DNA from: Acidobacteriota bacterium
Lineage (GTDB): Bacteria > Acidobacteriota > UBA6911 > RPQK01
Direction of reading: 5' to 3'
Assembly (NCBI GenBank): GCA_003819755.1
Contig: RPQK01000468.1
Coordinates: 1-6,391 of the forward strand
Length of the DNA stretch: 6,391 nt
Both the position numbers and the translations under genes were made by a program. The notes under the pieces were generated by a model. That model was given only the letters and a program-made list of their open reading frames with translations. It searched no databases and was not told the origin of the DNA. Of the stretch, positions 5,267 through 6,391 are shown piece by piece. Numbering within the stretch: the first letter of the stretch is position 1; each line of letters opens with the position of its first letter.

Positions 5267-6172
5267 CTAAGGCTGCAGATGCACCAACGGGGTAAGGAAC
5301 TTGAAAAGCTCAGCTGTAGCCGGATCATCGGGCAATCCGAGGTTGGCGTTCAACAGGCTGTGGGTTGTCTGCGTCGCCCCGAATACCTTGACGGGAACGC
5401 CAGCATCCTTGAGAACAGTGGCCAGCCGTTGCGCTTGAGCCGTGACATCGGGATGCCCGGCGACGTGGAGAATCAGAAATGGCGGAATGTTCTTGCCCTT
5501 CGCGACATGTGTCACGGCCGAGAACTCACGGTGCTTTCGGGGATCGTTACCGAATTTTGCGCGGTGACCGAATTCTGGGAGCGGCAAACCGTGTACCGCC
5601 CGGCGCACCTCGTCAGTCAGGATGATGGCCGGCACATCGTAGGTGTCGCCATCCACGGGTACACATCCCTTGAGGACCTCAAAGGGGACCCTCTCCTCTT
5701 TCAAGTAGCGATCGTCGGTACAGAGCAAGGCCGCAAGCTGTGCGCCGGCAGAATGTCCCATGAGCAAGATTCGCTTCGGGTCACCTCCGTATCGGGCGAT
5801 GTTTCGGTGCACCCAGCCGAGGGCCTTGGCGACATCTCGGATCAGGATACCCATCTCAACATTGGGCAAAAGGCGGTAATTGGTTGAGACAAAGAGGAAT
5901 CCTCGTTCGGCAAAAACCCTAGGCTTGATTTGAACGTCGGTCTTGTCTCCCGTCTGCCAGCCGCCGCCATGGATCCAGAAGATGACCGGGAGATTCCGGG
6001 CACCGTTGGGTGTGTAGAGATCCAGTACCTGGCGCTCGTCCGCGGGATCCGCATAAGGGATATTGGATTTCAGGTTCTGCGCCTGCCCGCTGGAAAGGAA
6101 TACCGACAAAGCAAGGACCGGTTTGAAGCAGTTGCCGGGGATCTTAAAGAGGAACTCTGTCCAGTTTTCCAT
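5267..6172 (-). CDS. Exported alpha/beta-hydrolase esterase (carboxylesterase / BD-FAE-like)
   Basis: Protein of 301 residues with a Sec-type signal peptide: Lys at 10 and 17, hydrophobic PVLALSVFL (18-26), and a probable cleavage after SGQA (28-31). It should act in the periplasm or outside the cell. Fold marks: LDLYTP (50-55), common at the front of these esterases; the oxyanion-hole motif HGGGW (68-72); STNYRLLP (96-103); RYGGDPKRI (127-135); nucleophile elbow GHSAG (139-143) with catalytic S141. The rest of the triad is probably D242 (VAGHPDV) and H271 (TTHSLL). The family removes acyl groups, for example acetyl or feruloyl, from small esters or plant polysaccharides. A role trimming side groups from uronate-containing polymers would fit the sugar-acid operon, but that is only inference, since the gene is on the opposite strand and separately transcribed. 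The ATG at 6172 is the only early Met and has just a weak GGGA about 15 nt upstream. The exact substrate cannot be told. Confidence 0.88.
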   Translation of the reverse strand: MENWTEFLFKIPGNCFKPVLALSVFLSSGQAQNLKSNIPYADPADERQVLDLYTPNGARNLPVIFWIHGGGWQTGDKTDVQIKPRVFAERGFLFVSTNYRLLPNVEMGILIRDVAKALGWVHRNIARYGGDPKRILLMGHSAGAQLAALLCTDDRYLKEERVPFEVLKGCVPVDGDTYDVPAIILTDEVRRAVHGLPLPEFGHRAKFGNDPRKHREFSAVTHVAKGKNIPPFLILHVAGHPDVTAQAQRLATVLKDAGVPVKVFGATQTTHSLLNANLGLPDDPATAELFKFLTPLVHLQP

Positions 6173-6391
6173 AAATGTAGTCTATTCCCATGCCCGGTGT
6201 CGTATCTCTAAACTACTTACGCGCTGGGACCAGACTACCGGTCAGGCCACGAACACGAGTCGAGGAAATGATCCCTATGATTTAGAATGCGAGGAGTCTG
6301 GAGACACCATTACCTGGTGCTTCTCAAATGGCGGTTGGATCGAAGCCGACATTGACAGCCATGAGAGATTCGAGGGGGGTTGGACGATTTC

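Noticed and set aside
5156..5887. + strand open frame of 243 codons opposite the esterase gene
   Set aside because: The - strand carries the full esterase motif set (HGGGW, GHSAG, Asp, His) over the same bases, so this is an antisense shadow.

Overview
The window is about 6.4 kb of GC-rich bacterial DNA (roughly 60% G+C by eye). It holds six protein genes: five on the + strand and one convergent on the - strand. No RNA gene, CRISPR array or insertion sequence could be recognised. The protein styles (an ExuT-like MFS carrier, a PfkB-type 2-keto-3-deoxygluconate kinase with a GGGD motif, a DUF4143 ATPase, a secreted BD-FAE-like esterase) would suit a polysaccharide-degrading bacterium such as an acidobacterium, verrucomicrobium or planctomycete. 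That placement is an inference from gene content and is not secure.

Positions 1-3808 form a sugar-acid catabolic block read left to right. It starts with the C-terminal part of a D-2-hydroxyacid dehydrogenase cut by the window edge. A 58-nt gap with a terminator-like hairpin follows. Then come a KDPG aldolase-family protein, a KDG kinase joined to it by a one-base TAATG stop/start overlap, and a hexuronate-type MFS transporter 32 nt further on. The proposed flow is: the carrier imports a hexuronate or related sugar acid; enzymes outside the window convert it to 2-keto-3-deoxygluconate (KDG); the kinase makes KDPG; the aldolase splits it to pyruvate and glyceraldehyde-3-phosphate. The dehydrogenase's substrate is not evident.

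Positions 3809-5105 look like an independent accessory unit. A 154-172 nt spacer ends in a striking 38-bp imperfect palindrome, followed at once by a stand-alone AAA+ ATPase with a DUF4143 C-terminus. The palindrome (16 of 19 base pairs) abuts the start codon and is the most unusual non-coding signal here. It looks like an operator or transcript hairpin controlling the ATPase.

Positions 5106-5266 are a convergent intergenic gap with two perfect 8-bp inverted repeats, neither followed by a T-run. Positions 5267-6172 (- strand) encode an exported alpha/beta-hydrolase esterase. The last 219 nt hold no gene that can be supported. One + frame stays open to the right edge, but it has no start codon and no recognised similarity.
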